Below, piece by piece: positions 1-5,685 of a DNA stretch of 7,618 nucleotides (its first letter is position 1; every line of letters starts with the position of its first letter). The DNA is taken from assembly GCA_045531895.1 (NCBI GenBank), contig JAZSEW010000003.1, positions 1 to 7,618 on the forward strand, written 5' to 3'. Made by a program: the position numbers and the translations under genes. The notes below the pieces were generated by a model, which made no database searches, had not been told where the DNA came from, and saw only the letters and a program-made list of their open reading frames with translations. Origin of the DNA: SIG299 sp045531895 (GTDB lineage: Bacteria; Bacillota; Clostridia; Lachnospirales; Lachnospiraceae).

Positions 1-431
1 GTTACGATATCCTGAGTGTACTTATACTGCTCAGCAATATCGGAATCCTTAATACCAAGATCCTTAATTGGTAATGCATACTCGGAATCGATGTACTTTA
101 ATGCATAGTCAGCTTCGATAAGGAAGATATCTACCTTGTCATCAGCTGCTGCAGAATCCTGATTTAACAGAGTGTTATCCAGGTTGTTCTGATATGCATT
201 GTCTGCATTTGCTGTGATGTTCCACTTAACAGTTACATCACCAATCTTACCGGTAGTTTCATCAACAATTTCATAGCTAGGATAGTGATCCTGAACTCTT
301 CTCTGGAACTCATCATTCCAACAATAAACGTTAAGAACCTTACCATCGCTTGCTACCTTCTCTCCACAGCCGCCTAACATGGATAAGCCCATTGCTGCTG
401 TGAGAAGAACTGCTAAAAATTTCTTTCTCAT
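1..431 (-). CDS. Carbohydrate ABC transporter solute-binding lipoprotein, N-terminal part
   Basis: Partial gene: the start is in the window and the rest runs off the left edge. The 143 visible residues begin MRKKFLAVLLTAAMGLSML and reach a lipobox LGGC, with Cys22 as the predicted lipidated residue. This marks a secreted, membrane-anchored lipoprotein. The mature part starts near residue 33 with VLNVYCWNDEFQ, typical of extracellular solute-binding proteins of family 1/8 that feed oligosaccharides to ABC permeases. The ATG at 431 is preceded by GGGAGG with about 8 bases of spacing, so the start is secure. The LacI-family gene just upstream on the same strand, and the operator-like palindrome at the promoter, suggest sugar-responsive control. 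The substrate cannot be read from this part. Permease genes would be expected beyond the left edge. Confidence 0.88.
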   Translation of the reverse strand, partial: MRKKFLAVLLTAAMGLSMLGGCGEKVASDGKVLNVYCWNDEFQRRVQDHYPSYEIVDETTGKIGDVTVKWNITANADNAYQNNLDNTLLNQDSAAADDKVDIFLIEADYALKYIDSEYALPIKDLGIKDSDIAEQYKYTQDIV

Positions 432-498
432 CTTTTTTTCCTCCCTCATTTAAAAAAGATTAAATAATATTTTATATTACGCAATCCGCGCAATACAG

Positions 499-510
499 TT
501 TCACGTTTAA
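499..510. promoter_or_regulatory. Secondary LacI-type operator-like site
   Basis: TTTCACGTTTAA shares the central ACGT and the CGTTTAA half-site with the palindrome at 575-586, but its other half is imperfect (two mismatched pairs). The two centres are 76 bases apart. It could be an auxiliary operator in the leader, or chance in A/T-rich DNA. Confidence 0.25.
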
Positions 511-525
511 AAATGATTAAGACAT

Positions 526-554
526 TTGTTTTATGAGTTGTACTCATAAAACAA
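526..554. repeat. Inverted repeat, 13-base arms, 3-base loop
   Basis: The arm TTGTTTTATGAGT (526-538) and its exact complement ACTCATAAAACAA (542-554) flank a 3-base loop. It lies in the predicted 5' leader of the solute-binding protein mRNA. Its right arm shares bases 548-554 with the next palindrome, so the two hairpins cannot form together. Confidence 0.8.
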
Positions 555-571
555 GACAGCTGTCTTGTTTT
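548..571. repeat. Perfect 24-base palindrome in the leader
   Basis: The half AAAACAAGACAG (548-559) is followed directly by its exact complement CTGTCTTGTTTT (560-571). In minus-strand RNA it would fold into a 10-pair stem with an AGCU loop and end in a run of four U, like a weak terminator. As DNA it could be a binding site for a dimeric regulator. It starts about 17 bases after the predicted transcription start. Confidence 0.8.
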
Positions 572-580
572 TACTTAAAC
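567..580. repeat. 14-base direct repeat, copy 1
   Basis: GTTTTTACTTAAAC occurs here and identically at 673-686, exactly 106 bases apart (about ten helical turns). This copy includes the left half of the operator-like palindrome at 575-586. Confidence 0.7.
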
Positions 581-586
581 GTTTAC
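575..586. promoter_or_regulatory. LacI-family operator candidate next to the start point
   Basis: TTAAACGTTTAC contains the perfect 10-base palindrome TAAACGTTTA (576-585) with a central CG, the usual design of LacI/GalR-family operators. It lies just downstream of the inferred start near 588, a position suited to repression. The neighbouring LacI-family protein is the natural candidate ligand; this is an inference. Confidence 0.55.
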
Positions 587-594
587 TTGCTTTT

Positions 595-623
595 ACTATA
601 CAGCATGTTGACATAAAATGCAA
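595..623 (-). promoter_or_regulatory. Probable sigma-A promoter of the solute-binding protein gene
   Basis: On the minus strand a TTGCAT -35 (618-623) and a TATAGT -10 (595-600, five of six consensus bases) are exactly 17 bases apart. The start point would be near 588, giving a leader of about 157 bases. A weaker alternative lies upstream: TTGACT (667-672) with a 19-base spacer to TATATA. No terminator follows the LacI-family gene, so read-through from it is also possible. Confidence 0.55.
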
Positions 624-636
624 GTACTTTTTTAAT
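608..636 (+). promoter_or_regulatory. Possible plus-strand promoter opposing the LacI-family gene
   Basis: A perfect TTGACA (608-613), a 17-base spacer and TTTAAT (631-636, five of six bases) lie on the plus strand. It overlaps the minus-strand promoter and would start an RNA near 643, running antisense into the 3' end of the LacI-family gene. No plus-strand gene follows for 1.7 kb. A/T-rich DNA produces such matches by chance. Confidence 0.3.
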
Positions 637-672
637 TTTTTTATATATTTTGCACAAACAAGAAATAGTCAA

Positions 673-686
673 GTTTTTACTTAAAC
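673..686. repeat. 14-base direct repeat, copy 2
   Basis: Identical to 567-580 (GTTTTTACTTAAAC). It spans the last codons and the stop of the LacI-family gene. Only the TTAAAC half of the operator-like site is present here, so at most it is a half-operator. Confidence 0.65.
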
Positions 687-1684
687 AATTCTTTCACCGT
701 TCCGCCTTCATAAACAGTGCCTTTTATCACTACCTGCTCCAGTATTGTGCTCTTTGGATGTTCAATCAGAGAAATCAGTTTTTCTGCCGCTTTTACCCCG
801 ATACTTCTGGTATCCTGCTTTAAGGTTGTCAGCTTCGGACTTAAATGCCGGCTGATTCGGATACCGTCATAACCAACCACGGATATATCCTCCGGCACCC
901 GGAGTCCCATTTCTGAAATTGTATTTAATCCGCCAAGGCAGGCAAAATCATCCGGATAAAAAATACAGGTTGGTGGATTTTTCAAAGAAAGCAACTCTCT
1001 GGTACGCTCCCCGGTTCCCCAACTGTCACGGTACGGTGCTTCTTTTATGTACTCATCCGGAATTTCCAGACCCAGTTTTTCTGCCGTATGATAAAAGGAT
1101 GCCAGACGTTCTCTGGTAACTGCCGAATCCAGACCGTGAATATATGCAATTTTCCTGTGACCTTTGGCATACACATATTCCAGAAGCTGTCGGATTCCCC
1201 CCACATTATCGGACATTACACCAATACGGCTGTTAAACATGTGGTCAATGGTAACCAGCGGAATATTACTGCGCACCAGTTCTACCACCTGCGGATCGTA
1301 AAAATCCACGCAGGCAATCATGACACCATCAAAGCCACGGTAACGACAATGCTCCAGATATGACATATGGTTGCGCCCCTTATTCAGAAACGTAATATCA
1401 TAGCCTTTATCCTCCACCGTACGTTTGAAATTATCCAGTACATGTGAAAAATAGTCATGTGTCAGCCCGCTCTGTGCCTCATCTACAAATAAAACTCCAA
1501 TATTATACGTTCGGTTTGTCTTCAAAGCCCTTGCCAGCGAGTTTGGAAAATACCCCATTTCTCTGGCTACTTCTTTAATATGCTGTTTTGTTTCTTCGCC
1601 AATATCGCTGTGGTCATTTAACGCTTTACTTACCGTAGCTACGCTCACTCCACACACACCGGCAATATCCTTCATCGACACCAT
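677..1684 (-). CDS. LacI/GalR-family sugar-responsive transcriptional regulator
   Basis: The 335-residue product has the usual length and order of the family. An N-terminal helix-turn-helix (residues 4-23, MKDIAGVCGVSVATVSKALN) is followed by the hinge helix (SLARALKT, 49-56). A periplasmic-binding-protein-like effector domain then begins at YNIGVLF and carries the late family motifs VPEDISVVGYDG and LTTLKQD. It is a cytoplasmic DNA-binding dimer that normally responds to a sugar or sugar phosphate. It precedes a sugar-binding lipoprotein gene on the same strand with a 245-base gap containing a LacI-type palindrome, so local control of that transporter is the simplest reading. The ATG at 1684 has GGAGGG 13 bases upstream, rather far; the next in-frame ATG (1675) would be still farther. 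The effector is not identifiable. Confidence 0.92.
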   Translation of the reverse strand: MVSMKDIAGVCGVSVATVSKALNDHSDIGEETKQHIKEVAREMGYFPNSLARALKTNRTYNIGVLFVDEAQSGLTHDYFSHVLDNFKRTVEDKGYDITFLNKGRNHMSYLEHCRYRGFDGVMIACVDFYDPQVVELVRSNIPLVTIDHMFNSRIGVMSDNVGGIRQLLEYVYAKGHRKIAYIHGLDSAVTRERLASFYHTAEKLGLEIPDEYIKEAPYRDSWGTGERTRELLSLKNPPTCIFYPDDFACLGGLNTISEMGLRVPEDISVVGYDGIRISRHLSPKLTTLKQDTRSIGVKAAEKLISLIEHPKSTILEQVVIKGTVYEGGTVKELFK

Positions 1685-1721
1685 TTTTTCTCACGCACCC
1701 TCCATAAGATAGCAGGTCACT

Positions 1722-1737
1722 TAATCGTTTTCGCTTA
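1722..1737. promoter_or_regulatory. Possible autoregulatory operator at the regulator start point
   Basis: TAATCGTTTTCGCTTA is an imperfect dyad: five of six arm positions pair (TAAnCG...CGnTTA around TTTT). It covers the inferred start point near 1732. Its TAA ends recall the transporter operator, but the centre differs. Weak candidate. Confidence 0.25.
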
Positions 1738-1738
1738 T

Positions 1739-1767
1739 ATCATAGTATATTTTGAACAAAATATCAA
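1739..1767 (-). promoter_or_regulatory. Promoter of the LacI-family regulator gene
   Basis: TTGATA (1762-1767) and TATGAT (1739-1744), each five of six consensus bases, are separated by exactly 17 bases on the minus strand. The start would be near 1732, about 48 bases before the ATG. The regulator therefore has its own promoter, independent of the upstream greA-like gene. Confidence 0.6.
1747..1764. repeat. Dyad between the -35 and -10 of the regulator promoter
   Basis: ATATTTTG (1747-1754), two bases, then its exact complement CAAAATAT (1757-1764). The dyad fills the promoter spacer and touches the -35, where a bound protein would block polymerase. It does not resemble the CG-centred palindrome at 575-586. 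Confidence 0.4.
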
Positions 1768-1798
1768 GCTCTTTTTTTATTTTTTTGCTCCACATTTC

Positions 1799-2302
1799 CT
1801 AAAAGCTTCTGATTTTGTCCCCCGAATCGTCTTCCGTTTTCGTAATAGAGCGGATAACAATATAATATTCGTAATTATCATTCACCTTTACTTTCACCCT
1901 ATCCCCTGCTTTTCTGCCGTAAATCGCCTTTCCGATTGGAGATTCCACACTTATTAAACCTTTAAGTGAATTTTCTCTTACGGTTGTAACAATGCGATAG
2001 GTCTCCACTTCTTCATCCTCCTCAAAGTAAACCTCCACTGTATTATTCATGCCTACCTCATCCTCTGCCGAAGTATCCTCCAACACTTCAGCCGTTTTTA
2101 TCATACGTTCCAGATAGCGGATGCGGCTCTCATTCTGATTCTTATACTTCTTAGCTGCATAATACTCAAAATTCTCGCTCAAATCCCCCTGTGCCCTGGC
2201 TTCTTTTACTTCCTCAATAGCCTCCTTCCTTACAACCAGCTTTCTATATTCAATCTCATCCTTCATTTTCTGAATGTCGCTCCGTGTCAATTGATTATGC
2301 AT
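1799..2302 (-). CDS. greA: GreA/GreB-family transcript cleavage factor
   Basis: The 167-residue product has both Gre domains. The N-terminal coiled coil (about residues 8-75) carries the tip motif EARAQGDLSENFEYYAAK, with the acidic pair Asp40 and Glu43 that holds the catalytic Mg2+ in the RNA polymerase channel. The C-terminal FKBP-like domain has SPIGKAIYGRKAGD at 121-134. The protein would stimulate RNA cleavage in backtracked RNA polymerase and rescue stalled elongation. An AGGAGG 8 bases before the ATG fixes the start. It stands alone: a divergent DedA gene lies 58 bases upstream and a separately promoted regulator follows. It is slightly longer than the usual 158-160 residues and has an acidic stretch at 94-100. 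In many Clostridia greA sits next to lysS, so this may be a second copy. No terminator hairpin is visible after its stop. Confidence 0.88.
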   Translation of the reverse strand: MHNQLTRSDIQKMKDEIEYRKLVVRKEAIEEVKEARAQGDLSENFEYYAAKKYKNQNESRIRYLERMIKTAEVLEDTSAEDEVGMNNTVEVYFEEDEEVETYRIVTTVRENSLKGLISVESPIGKAIYGRKAGDRVKVKVNDNYEYYIVIRSITKTEDDSGDKIRSF

Positions 2303-2360
2303 ATCATATTCCTCCTGTTCCTCTCATATACTTCTATCAAAATCCAGTTTCGGAGGTTCC

Positions 2361-2972
2361 ATGGAACTTTTAACCTCTTTGTTTCAAAAATACGGACTTT
2401 TGGGCCTATGCCTAATGATTCTGTTAGAATATGCCTGTTTTCCGATTTCAAGTGAAATCGTACTGCCCTTTTGCGGTGCTTTTGCAAAGTCCTACAATAT
2501 TTCCTTTTTCCTTCTGATTCCCGGCAGTGTTCTCGCAGGACTTATCGGCACTTCCCTTTGCTATGTCATCGGAAGAATCGGTGGCACCCGAGTGCTCTCC
2601 TTCCTGAAAAAACAGTTTCCAAAGACTGCAAAAAGCATTGATGCTTCCGAAGAAAAAATGGAGCGCTATGGCGCCCTTGCTGTCTGTTTCGGCCGAATAA
2701 TTCCTCTGTGCCGCACCTATATTGCTTTTATCGCAGGAAGCATAAAACAGCCTTATACTCAGTTCCTCACCTATTCTTTTTTCGGAATTACTGTCTGGAA
2801 CTGCATCCTCATCAGCCTTGGCTACCTGTTAAAAAGCAACTGGAATGAAGTACAGCGGTACTACGAAGAATATAAACTTGTCCTCGTAGCTACCGCTGCT
2901 TTAGTTCTCTTTGTATTTTTCCTGCGTAAGTTTACAAAACGAAAAGCGTCTTCCGACAGCTCCCATATATAA
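2361..2972 (+). CDS. DedA-family (SNARE-associated/VTT domain) membrane protein
   Basis: The 203-residue integral membrane protein has the DedA signatures. LEYACFPISSE (22-32) holds the conserved Glu23, Pro28 and Glu32. A glycine-rich GTSLCYVIGRIGG (63-75) follows. FGRIIPLCRTYIAFIAGS (110-127) carries the two conserved arginines Arg112 and Arg118. Hydrophobic segments at the N-terminus, about 49-70, 105-126, 135-155 and 172-188 fit the family topology, and the tail is basic (RKFTKRK). DedA proteins are implicated in lipid carrier or phospholipid scrambling across the membrane and in membrane-potential homeostasis; the substrate here is unknown. GGAGG lies 4 bases before the ATG. A TATACT at 2327-2332 could be a -10 but has no good -35. 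The gene is divergent from greA and convergent with pyrF, only 5 bases between the stops. Confidence 0.9.
   Translation: MELLTSLFQKYGLLGLCLMILLEYACFPISSEIVLPFCGAFAKSYNISFFLLIPGSVLAGLIGTSLCYVIGRIGGTRVLSFLKKQFPKTAKSIDASEEKMERYGALAVCFGRIIPLCRTYIAFIAGSIKQPYTQFLTYSFFGITVWNCILISLGYLLKSNWNEVQRYYEEYKLVLVATAALVLFVFFLRKFTKRKASSDSSHI
2938..2961 (-). terminator. Candidate terminator of the pyrC-pyrF transcript, inside the DedA gene end
   Basis: On the minus strand, 17 bases past the pyrF stop, AGC-U-GUC-GGAA-GAC-GCU forms a six-pair stem with one bulged U and a GNRA-type GGAA loop (2945-2961), extendable by G-U pairs. UUU, C, G and UUUU follow. It overlaps the last DedA codons because the two genes converge with a 5-base gap. 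The U-run is interrupted, so efficiency is uncertain. Confidence 0.35.
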
Positions 2973-2977
2973 ATCCT

Positions 2978-3898
2978 TTACTTAATTGCACTATTAATAT
3001 CAGCCTTCATATCAAGCACTGCTGCTCTTGCCGCATCTGCATAGCCGGTTTCGCCAAACTTTGCGTATGCTTCCTGCTTGTACGCTGCAATAATGCCTCT
3101 GGAAGAGTTGACAATCGCACCAAGACCATCTTCGTTGAAGAAGTAAGCAAGGTCTTTTCCCTTACCGCCCTGTGCACCGTAACCAGGCACTAAGATGAAG
3201 GTCTTTGGCATTAACTTTCTGAGGATTTTGCCCTGCTCCGGATAAGTAGCACCAACTACCGCACCAATGTTGCTGTAATCGCCGCTCATGCAGTCTGCGC
3301 CCCATTCAGCCACCTTTTCGCCCATATGCTCATACAGCGGTCTGCCATCAATCAGTCTGTCCTGGAACTCACCGCTGGATGGATTGGATGTTTTAACAAG
3401 GATGAACAACCCTCTGTCATTTTCCTTACATACATCCACAAAAGGCTTGATACCATCAGTACCCAGATATGGGTTTACGGTAACAAAATCCTCTCCAAAC
3501 GGCTCATAGGTGTTACTGCCGATAGTAACCTTACCAATATGACCGGTAGCATAAGCGGCAGAAGTGGAACCAATATCACCACGCTTAATATCACCGATAA
3601 CAATAAGTCCTTTTTCCTTACAATACTGTACAGTCTTGTGGAAAGCCATCATGCCCGGAATGCCGAATTGTTCATACATTGCTACCTGTGGCTTTACTGC
3701 CGGAATCAGGTCGCAGGTTGCATCTACGATACCCTTGTTATACTGCCACACTGCTTCTGCTGCACCCTCTAACGTTTCGCCGAATTCCTTGAACGCAGCC
3801 TCCTTGATATAATTCGGAATGTAGTTTAACATCGGGTCAAGACCTACAACGATAGGTGCGTCTGTTGCTTTAATTTTTGTAATCAGCTTGTCAATCAT
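2978..3898 (-). CDS. pyrF: Orotidine-5'-phosphate decarboxylase (type 2, long form)
   Basis: This enzyme decarboxylates OMP to UMP, the last step of de novo pyrimidine synthesis, in the cytoplasm. The 306-residue TIM barrel has VVGLDP (17-22), Lys69 in AVKPQ, the catalytic Asp-x-Lys-x-x-Asp cluster in GDIKRGDIGS (Asp103, Lys105, Asp108), and the phosphate-binding VPGYGAQGG (237-245) and NSSRG (264-268, Arg267). The length and the GDIKRGDIGST form match the type 2 family rather than the short 230-residue type. I chose the ATG at 3898 because a GGAGG lies 6 bases before it; a farther in-frame ATG at 3934 would place that site inside the coding region. It follows pyrC after 54 bases and is probably co-transcribed. 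The electron-transfer and dehydrogenase genes (pyrK, pyrD) and pyrE, which often follow in Clostridia, are absent here. Confidence 0.96.
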   Translation of the reverse strand: MIDKLITKIKATDAPIVVGLDPMLNYIPNYIKEAAFKEFGETLEGAAEAVWQYNKGIVDATCDLIPAVKPQVAMYEQFGIPGMMAFHKTVQYCKEKGLIVIGDIKRGDIGSTSAAYATGHIGKVTIGSNTYEPFGEDFVTVNPYLGTDGIKPFVDVCKENDRGLFILVKTSNPSSGEFQDRLIDGRPLYEHMGEKVAEWGADCMSGDYSNIGAVVGATYPEQGKILRKLMPKTFILVPGYGAQGGKGKDLAYFFNEDGLGAIVNSSRGIIAAYKQEAYAKFGETGYADAARAAVLDMKADINSAIK

Positions 3899-3932
3899 GA
3901 TAATCCTCCAATTGTATTCTTTGCTATTTTTC

Positions 3933-3947
3933 ACAGCATTTTGCTGT
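3933..3947. repeat. Small inverted repeat between pyrC and pyrF
   Basis: ACAGCA (3933-3938), TTT, TGCTGT (3942-3947): six-pair arms with a 3-base loop in the 54-base gap. In pyr mRNA it forms a short hairpin just after the pyrC stop. It lacks a proper U-run, so it is not a convincing terminator. It could protect or separate the two messages, or mean nothing. Confidence 0.35.
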
Positions 3948-3952
3948 ATTTG

Positions 3953-5254
3953 TTACTTCCGGCTAAATGCAATTTCACCATCTGCAATAGTATAAAATAC
4001 CTTGCCATATACTTTTTTTCCGGCAAACGGAGTGTTTTTACCCTTGGAATAAAATTTTTCCGGGTCAATTATCCAGGAAGTCTCCGTATCCGCAATCGTG
4101 ATATCCGCTGCCATACCAACCTGCAGGCTACCCTTATGAATACCAAGAATCTTTGCCGGAGACACACTCATACGCTCTACCAGCTGGGTCATGGTAATTT
4201 TTCCTGTCCAGACCAGTTCTGTGACTGTCAGTGCATAAGCTGTTTCAGAACCTACAATACCGAACGGCGCCTTTCTCATGGATTGTTCCTTTTCCTCCTT
4301 GGAATGCGGCGCATGGTCTGTAGCAATTGCCTCTAGTACATTATCCTGCAAGGCCTGAATCAGAGCTTCTTTATCCTCTTTTCCTCGAAGCGGCGGATTC
4401 ATTTTATAATTGCCCCAGTCTTTGGGAATTTCCTCATCAATCATGGTAAAATAATGCGGACCTGTTTCACCACTGACCGGTAGTCCTTCTGCCTTTGCCA
4501 TGGCAATCATCTTTACACTGTCTTTCGTAGAGCAATGGCATAAATGAAGCTGCACACCGGTTTCTCTTGCAAGAAAAATATCTCTTGCCGTAATAATGTC
4601 CTCTACTGCATTGGTAATGCCCGGTAAACCCAGTTCTTCCGCCCGTCTGCCGGCATTCATAACGCCTCCCCTGACAAGATCAATATCCTCGCAATGGGCA
4701 AATACAGGAACCCCGGCCTCTGCCGCCAGTTTCATCCCCTCTGCATACAATGCGGAGTTCATCACGGACTTGCCATCCTCGCTGAATGCCACAGCACCTG
4801 CTTCAACCATCCCTTTTATATCTGCCAATTCTTTTCCTTCCTGTCCAATGGAAATAGCTCCGATCGGAAGAATATGAATTTTTGCATCTTTCTTCGCCTT
4901 TTCTAAAAGTGCATGTATTTTCTCCGGAGAGTCTGTAGACGGTCTGGTATTCGGCATCGGACACACACTGGTGAACCCACCTGCCGCCGCTGCCGCTGCC
5001 CCTGTTGCAATGGTTTCTTTATATTCCAGCCCCGGTTCTCTTAAATGCACATGTAAATCAATAAACCCCGGCATCACATATTTTTCCGAGGCATCAATCA
5101 CCGTATCCGCTACATCTCTTTCCCAAACAGGAGCTTCTCCATTTTTCCATTCTGCCAAATCCGCCACTATACCGTCTTTGACAAGCACATCAAAAATCCC
5201 GTCTCGTCCTGCCGCCGGGTCAATCAGATGCCCGCCACGAATCAACATACTCAT
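3953..5254 (-). CDS. pyrC: Dihydroorotase (class I)
   Basis: This enzyme cyclises carbamoyl-aspartate to dihydroorotate, the third step of pyrimidine synthesis. The 433-residue amidohydrolase has its full metal site: His68 and His70 in DLHVHLREPG, Asp160 in FSEDGKSV (the class I position), His187 in FAHCED, His240 in LHLCHCS and Asp313 in ATDHAPHS. Substrate-binding MPNTRP (100-105) and MNPPLRG (285-291) are also present. Length fits class I bacterial dihydroorotases, which may work alone or with aspartate transcarbamoylase. The ATG at 5254 has an AAAGGA about 11 bases upstream, a weaker site than its neighbours; Met3 is a less likely start. It follows the Nudix-fold gene by 20 bases and precedes pyrF. 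No pyrimidine attenuator or PyrR-type leader is visible before it, so expression probably depends on the upstream promoter. Confidence 0.96.
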   Translation of the reverse strand: MSMLIRGGHLIDPAAGRDGIFDVLVKDGIVADLAEWKNGEAPVWERDVADTVIDASEKYVMPGFIDLHVHLREPGLEYKETIATGAAAAAAGGFTSVCPMPNTRPSTDSPEKIHALLEKAKKDAKIHILPIGAISIGQEGKELADIKGMVEAGAVAFSEDGKSVMNSALYAEGMKLAAEAGVPVFAHCEDIDLVRGGVMNAGRRAEELGLPGITNAVEDIITARDIFLARETGVQLHLCHCSTKDSVKMIAMAKAEGLPVSGETGPHYFTMIDEEIPKDWGNYKMNPPLRGKEDKEALIQALQDNVLEAIATDHAPHSKEEKEQSMRKAPFGIVGSETAYALTVTELVWTGKITMTQLVERMSVSPAKILGIHKGSLQVGMAADITIADTETSWIIDPEKFYSKGKNTPFAGKKVYGKVFYTIADGEIAFSRK

Positions 5255-5274
5255 GTCTCTTACTTTCCTTTCTG

Positions 5275-5664
5275 CTACAAATCAGCCCGTTCAATATCTC
5301 CGAGCAGTCTCTGATTTTGAATATAATCTGCAAACTCAAAACGGTCTACCCAGGCCGCATCGGTATATTCCTCTGACAATACAGTTTCTGTATCATGGGC
5401 ATGTAACAGATAGCAGATACCGATATTGGAAACCTCACCTACGGTGTACTGCCAGGTATACAGCGGTCTCGCCGCCTCCGCACTGATTCCGGTTGCTTCT
5501 TCCACAATACGTTCTGCTGCCCGCTCCGGCGATTCACCAAATTCCACTTCGTTTTCCGGAAATTCCCACTGATACGGGTCATCAATACGGTCATCATACC
5601 ACTTTTGAAGCAGTAAATAATCACTTCCGTAGTTTACTACGCACTTTACTAGAATTCTGTGCAT
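5275..5664 (-). CDS. Nudix-fold protein with a degenerate Nudix box
   Basis: This small protein (129 residues from the chosen start) has Nudix architecture: a first strand ILVKCVV, YLLLQKW, the WEFP lead-in, then the Nudix box and an aromatic-rich C-terminal half. The box spacing is exact, but key positions differ from GX5EX7REUXEEXGU. The first Gly is Asn38. Glu44, Arg52 and Glu56 remain. The metal-binding Glu after the Arg is Ile53, and the second Glu of the EE pair is Ala57. Nudix enzymes need these glutamates for Mg2+, so pyrophosphohydrolase activity is doubtful and the substrate is unknown. I chose the ATG at 5664, with GGAGG 9 bases upstream; the ATG at 5670 leaves only 3 bases. It lies 21 bases after the TruA-family gene and 20 bases before pyrC, so it is operonic. 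Confidence 0.8.
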   Translation of the reverse strand: MHRILVKCVVNYGSDYLLLQKWYDDRIDDPYQWEFPENEVEFGESPERAAERIVEEATGISAEAARPLYTWQYTVGEVSNIGICYLLHAHDTETVLSEEYTDAAWVDRFEFADYIQNQRLLGDIERADL

Positions 5665-5685
5665 TTCCATACTCCTCCTTGTTTC

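Noticed and set aside
465..479. A/T-only inverted repeat TAATAT-TTT-ATATTA near the solute-binding protein start.
   Set aside because: Six A-T pairs only, too weak and too likely by chance in A/T-rich DNA.
1765..1795. A/T tracts after the greA stop as an intrinsic terminator.
   Set aside because: There are long A/T runs but no stem of paired arms before them.
3899..3934. Longer start for pyrF at the ATG ending at 3934, adding 12 residues.
   Set aside because: The GGAGG at 3905-3909 would fall inside the coding region, and the added residues do not look like a pyrF N-terminus. The ATG at 3898 is correctly spaced.
3288..5486. Several open frames of 70-170 codons on the plus strand opposite pyrF and pyrC.
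   Set aside because: They are antisense to conserved genes, lack good ribosome sites and their products resemble no family; typical shadow frames.
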